This document shows, one piece after another, positions 60,643-64,000 of a stretch of DNA of 64,000 nt. Made by a program: the position numbers and the translations under genes. The DNA comes from Paenibacillus amylolyticus. Its GTDB lineage: Bacteria > Bacillota > Bacilli > Paenibacillales > Paenibacillaceae. The notes beneath the pieces were generated by a model, which worked only from the letters and a program-made list of their open reading frames with translations, was not told where the DNA came from and ran no database searches. How positions within the stretch are numbered: position 1 is the stretch's first letter; every line of letters begins with the position of its first letter. The stretch is taken from positions 1-64,000 of the forward strand of contig NZ_RIAS01000006.1 in assembly GCF_003719335.1 (NCBI RefSeq), read 5' to 3'.

Positions 60643-61052
60643 TAGTTTTATTAAAAATTAATAATACATCCTAATAACAACCAGCATCGTATGAGTAGGT
60701 ATACTTAGACAAAAAGCCGAATAAGGTAATCTTTTTGAGGTAATATTGAAGAAATAAAGACTATTATCGATAGCACCTGCTAAATCCGGCTGGAACATCA
60801 GCAATATAACACGCAACAAGACGTTGCTAAATCATGTATATATGTATCTGAAACAATGTCTATTTATGTACATTCTCCCGCCACCCATTCTGTATCTGTA
60901 TCTGTGTTTGTGCCCGCGTCTGTACCGTATCTTTACCTGTACATATATCTGCACGTGTATCGTTACCAGGTGTATACTTATTCAGCCTCCTCCCATCTGG
61001 GTAATCTGTTGCATACATACGTTATTAAATTCTATTGAAGGAGAGAATATTA
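60643..61052 (+). other. Intergenic region with a degenerate TGTATC tract
   Basis: Upstream of the DUF4870-type gene. Positions about 60884-60985 are a low-complexity run of TGTATC/TGTACC-like hexamers. The overlapping open frames are Cys/Tyr/Leu-rich and lack ribosome sites, so I read them as non-coding. Confidence 0.5.
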
Positions 61053-61346
61053 ATGAGACAACTTTTATCATCACTATCCTATTTCAGCATTTTCTTCGCC
61101 CCGTTTCTGTTTCCCATTATCGTATGGGTTGTGGCCAGAGATGAATACATTGCAGGACATGCGAAGCGAGCACTTTTCTCCCATGTCTTTCCTTTCCTTG
61201 CGGCGATCCCGTTGCTGTATTTCTTCGTGACAGCCCACAGTTTAGGATCAGCGATCGGGTTTGTCGTTCTGTTCTTTGTCATCTACGGCTTGAGTTTTGT
61301 ATACAATGTGGTGAAAGGAATTCAGGTTCTGCGTGAATATTACTAA
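61053..61346 (+). CDS. DUF4870-like membrane protein
   Basis: 97 residues from the ATG at 61053, with AAGGAG about 11 nt upstream. Three hydrophobic segments; SLSYFSIFFAPFLFPIIVWVV and the GHAKRALFSH loop are typical of the DUF4870/Tic20-like family. Its function is unknown. Confidence 0.85.
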   Translation: MRQLLSSLSYFSIFFAPFLFPIIVWVVARDEYIAGHAKRALFSHVFPFLAAIPLLYFFVTAHSLGSAIGFVVLFFVIYGLSFVYNVVKGIQVLREYY

Positions 61347-61387
61347 GACTAGCACTTGGATATCAAAATATGTATGGCCTATCACAA

Positions 61388-61419
61388 ACAAACCCGCTGT
61401 GTTGTTACAGCGGGTTTGT
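61388..61419. terminator. Bidirectional terminator
   Basis: ACAAACCCGCTGT and ACAGCGGGTTTGT form a perfect 13-bp stem with a 6-nt loop between convergent genes. Confidence 0.88.
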
Positions 61420-61517
61420 CCATCATCAATATGCTTTAACTCTACATACGTTTCGCTGCTTTATGTTACTTGAGATTTTTGCAGAACCCTAATCACTCGC
61501 GCGAGTGTGGTATCTGA

Positions 61518-61874
61518 TTATCCCTGACCAACCAAATACCGCTGCAGCGTGGGGCCAAGCAAGCCAAAAGCAAACAAATTACTTTGAAACTGAGCTTTAT
61601 CCTCTTCTGCCGTAATTCCCTCGCTATTTTCAAATGCCGTTTCCGTCGCATCTTCAAAAGCAGTATGCATGTTGTTGTTATACCAGTCAATGGCTCTATC
61701 CGAGTGGTTGCGCACAATACGTACCACTTGCAGTTCATTACCTGGCTGATTCGAGGCTACATATACAAGTAATGATGGATCTCCCGCGTTGCCGGGTTGT
61801 ACTTCAACCTCTGCACAAGATAACCCATCCACTTCCGTTAATCTGCGTATTTTGGCATCCTGAATGGCATACAT
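61518..61874 (-). CDS. Unrecognised small protein A
   Basis: 118 residues from the ATG at 61874 with AAAGGAG upstream (an ATG two codons earlier is too close). I do not recognise the family. It is a soluble, acidic protein: an N-terminal beta-rich half (QDAKIRRLTEVDGLSCAEVE) followed by helices with several Glu residues. No signal peptide or membrane segment is seen. It lies 66 bp downstream of the next small gene in the same direction, probably as an operon. Confidence 0.75.
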   Translation of the reverse strand: MYAIQDAKIRRLTEVDGLSCAEVEVQPGNAGDPSLLVYVASNQPGNELQVVRIVRNHSDRAIDWYNNNMHTAFEDATETAFENSEGITAEEDKAQFQSNLFAFGLLGPTLQRYLVGQG

Positions 61875-61940
61875 CGTCATCTTCTCCTTTTGTTCTGATC
61901 ATCTGCAATTGCTTCATTCCAATCATGTTGCTCGCCCTGC

Positions 61941-62240
61941 TCATGTCGTTTGTTCGATCTGATGTCTGGTCTCTGGCGTTCCCAACCGGTAAATTTCCCC
62001 GTATACCTGTTGCAAAACAGTTTCATAAGCACGATTCACATCATGTTCCGGCGTGTCCGGCCAAGGAAATACCATTCCTGGAAAAGCTTCTTCTTCCTTT
62101 TCCTGCATAAGATAAAGCAATCCCAGCAAATGTTCGGCTTCCTGCGGTGTTGCCTGAATCACCCATTCATACGACGTTACAGCTGGATCTGGTATGACAG
62201 AGCGGCCCATGACAGACACATAATAATTGATCCTGTCCAT
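61941..62240 (-). CDS. Unrecognised small protein B
   Basis: 99 residues from the ATG at 62240 with GGGGAG 8 nt upstream. I do not recognise the family. Features are a WVIQATPQEAEHLLGLLYLMQEKEE helix-rich middle and a FPWPDTPEHDVNRAYE loop. It is acidic and soluble. It is divergent from asnB and upstream of small protein A. Confidence 0.75.
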   Translation of the reverse strand: MDRINYYVSVMGRSVIPDPAVTSYEWVIQATPQEAEHLLGLLYLMQEKEEEAFPGMVFPWPDTPEHDVNRAYETVLQQVYGEIYRLGTPETRHQIEQTT

Positions 62241-62434
62241 TGCATGTACTCCCCTTCACAGGCAGCTTAAGGCTGTTATCCCTACATGTAGTTTCCGAAG
62301 AGGACAGACATTTTATGCCTGCATTCGGCATATATTTGTTACGACCTCTGACGAAAAAGACAACATTTGCTAGCTACTTTCGATTTTTGGCAACATACGG
62401 ATGAATGACTCGATCAAGAAAGGATGAACAAACC
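62241..62434. promoter_or_regulatory. Divergent control region of small gene pair and asnB
   Basis: 194 bp between divergent genes. It holds a TATGCC/GGCATA inverted repeat (62314-62332), a possible operator. No clear sigma-A promoter could be fixed on either strand. Confidence 0.35.
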
Positions 62435-64000
62435 ATGTGCGGTATAACCGGCTTCGTACAGTGGAATCGGGATTTGACACAGGAATCGGAGTTGCTCGTG
62501 CGGATGACGAATAGCTTATCGAACCGTGGCCCCGACGCTTCGGGTACATGGATTTCCAACCCCTGTGCTTTTGGACATCGCCGCCTCAGCGTAATGGACC
62601 CGGAGAACGGGGCACAGCCCATGCATGCGTTACAAGGAGACACCTCCTATACCGTTGTGTATAACGGAGAACTATACAATGCACCCGAATTGAAAAAAGA
62701 GCTGCTTCAGCGTGGGCACCATTTCCGTACCCAATGTGACACAGAAGTTCTGCTCGCCTCGTACATTGAATGGGGACCGGTGTGTGTTGAAAAATTTAAC
62801 GGTATCTTTGCTTTTGCGATATGGGACGGCGGAAGAGAGCAGGTCTTCATGGCTCGTGACCGCCTGGGCGTCAAACCTCTGTTTTACAGTAATGCACAGG
62901 ATACACTTGTATTTGGTTCGGAACCCAAAGCGTTGCTCCTTCATCCAGATGTGGAAGCCGCAGTAGGCCCCGAAGGACTCGCCGAAGTATTTATTGTCGG
63001 ACCTGCACGGACACCAGGACATGGTGTGTACTCTTCACTTCATGAACTGAAGCCCGCTCACGCCATGATATACAGCCGTAATGGGATCAAGACCTATGCC
63101 TATTGGAAGCTGGAATCCGTCCAACACGAACATAATCTGGAAGAGACCGCAGCTGAAGTACGCCGTCTGTTACAGGATACGCTGGAACGCCAGTTAGCTT
63201 CTGATGTTCCTGTATGCTCTCTTTTATCCGGCGGCCTTGACTCCAGTGCCTTATCTGCTCTGGCTGTTGATTATTACAACCGGACAGGGCAAGGTCAAGT
63301 GAGTACGTATTCGGTTGATTATGTGGATAATGCAAAACACTTTCAAGCTCATTCGTTTCAGCCCGGGGCAGATGGCCCATGGATTCAGCGGATGGTGGAT
63401 GAGCTCAAAACCGATCATCGCTGGATCGAAATTGAAAATGGTGAACTCGTTCACGCACTGACTCAAGCCATGCTGGTAAGAGATTTGCCGGGTATGGCAG
63501 ACGTTGATTCGTCTTTGTATCTGTTCTGTAAAGAGATCAAAAAAGGAGCAACTGTCGCCATCTCCGGCGAAGCTGCTGACGAGGTATTTGGCGGGTACCC
63601 ATGGTTTCACCGTGATGAAATGCTGAACTCTGGTACATTCCCTTGGTCTGTAGCACCCGACATGCGAGCAGGGCTGTTATCCCCAGACATTCGGGAATGG
63701 ATCAGACCGCTCGATTACCTTGCAGACCGATATTCGGATGCCGTAGCAGAGGTTCCACTATTAGAAGGGGAAACGGGGAAAACAGCTCAGATGCGCGTGA
63801 TGTCTTACTTAAATATCACCCGCTTCATGCCTACACTGCTGGATCGCAAAGACCGGATGAGTATGGGTGCTGGTTTGGAAGTACGTGTCCCTTATTGCGA
63901 TCATCGGCTGATCCAATATGTGTTTAACATTCCCTGGGAAATGAAAATTACAGGGGGAAGAGAGAAAGGTATTTTGCGAAAAGCACTTGAAGGCGTCCTG
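62435..64000 (+). CDS. asnB: Asparagine synthetase (glutamine-hydrolysing), 5' part
   Basis: 522 codons, open to the right edge; the family is about 610-630 residues, so roughly 90-110 are missing. Cys2 in MCGITGF is the glutaminase nucleophile. The class II amidotransferase domain (about 1-210, with SNRGPDASG, FGHRRLSVMD and YNGELYN) is followed by the synthetase domain with the ATP-pyrophosphate loop SLLSGGLDSSALSAL and the SGEAADEVFGGYPW motif. AAAGGA precedes the ATG. It makes asparagine from aspartate, ATP and glutamine. It could be either AsnB or the sporulation-linked AsnO type. Confidence 0.95.
   Translation, partial: MCGITGFVQWNRDLTQESELLVRMTNSLSNRGPDASGTWISNPCAFGHRRLSVMDPENGAQPMHALQGDTSYTVVYNGELYNAPELKKELLQRGHHFRTQCDTEVLLASYIEWGPVCVEKFNGIFAFAIWDGGREQVFMARDRLGVKPLFYSNAQDTLVFGSEPKALLLHPDVEAAVGPEGLAEVFIVGPARTPGHGVYSSLHELKPAHAMIYSRNGIKTYAYWKLESVQHEHNLEETAAEVRRLLQDTLERQLASDVPVCSLLSGGLDSSALSALAVDYYNRTGQGQVSTYSVDYVDNAKHFQAHSFQPGADGPWIQRMVDELKTDHRWIEIENGELVHALTQAMLVRDLPGMADVDSSLYLFCKEIKKGATVAISGEAADEVFGGYPWFHRDEMLNSGTFPWSVAPDMRAGLLSPDIREWIRPLDYLADRYSDAVAEVPLLEGETGKTAQMRVMSYLNITRFMPTLLDRKDRMSMGAGLEVRVPYCDHRLIQYVFNIPWEMKITGGREKGILRKALEGVL

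Noticed and set aside
60824..61144. 106-codon frame in the hexamer tract
   Set aside because: Cys/Tyr/Leu-rich translation of a low-complexity repeat and overlaps the better supported DUF4870-type gene in another frame.
62672..63022. Minus-strand frames opposite asnB (also 63087-63610)
   Set aside because: Antisense to a gene with complete family motifs; no ribosome sites.

Overview
The window looks like a chromosomal piece of a spore-forming Firmicute, most probably a Paenibacillus. The evidence is a near-continuous minus-strand block with the Bacillus-type order tig-clpP-clpX-lonB-lonA-ysxC-hemAX..hemL-spoVID-valS-folC..maf-radC-mreBCD-minCD-spoIVFAB-rplU-prp-rpmA-spo0B-obg-pheB..pheA, the sporulation genes (safA, spo0B, spoIVFA, spoIVFB, spoVID) and the Firmicute form of ribosomal protein L27. 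The species cannot be fixed from this sequence.

Layout. Positions 1-75 are the 5' end of a 16S rRNA gene read leftward, preceded by a leader and two sigma-A promoters. From 554 to 51225 nearly everything is on the minus strand. In order of increasing coordinate (reverse of transcription) it holds: safA; ilvE; an amino-acid operon pheB-hom-thrC-thrB-pheA; obg and spo0B; rpmA, prp, rplU; an RNase G/E gene; spoIVFB and spoIVFA; minD, minC, mreD, mreC, mreB; radC, maf, a small membrane protein, a SPOR-domain protein; murC, folC, valS with a T-box leader; spoVID; a pseudouridine synthase; the haem/siroheme operon; ysxC, lonA, lonB, ispG, clpX, clpP, tig; and a ysoA-like gene.

Conserved synteny stops at 51.2 kb. 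From 51458 to 60582 lies an accessory segment bounded by two identical tRNA-Arg(TCT) genes in opposite orientation. Each tRNA gene is followed by about 330-390 bp of related sequence, so the two ends form a long imperfect inverted repeat. Inside are an MFS transporter, an AT-rich GNAT acetyltransferase lying between two direct repeats, a very large secreted subtilisin and a methyltransferase. The ends also carry six copies of a 24-bp element, always in pairs exactly 50 bp apart. To the right are a DUF4870-type membrane protein, two unrecognised small genes and the first 522 codons of an asparagine synthetase.

How the parts relate. The minus-strand block joins envelope growth (mre, min, murC), protein quality control (tig, clpXP, lonA, lonB), tetrapyrrole synthesis from glutamyl-tRNA to uroporphyrinogen III and siroheme, and aspartate-family and aromatic amino-acid synthesis with spore morphogenesis. 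The most unusual observations are the tRNA-bounded inverted repeat with its 50-bp-spaced element pairs, a 172-bp nested inverted repeat between hemB and hemL, the duplicated terminator around the GNAT gene, a likely non-canonical start codon in the ysoA-like gene, and a Spo0B with two predicted membrane helices.
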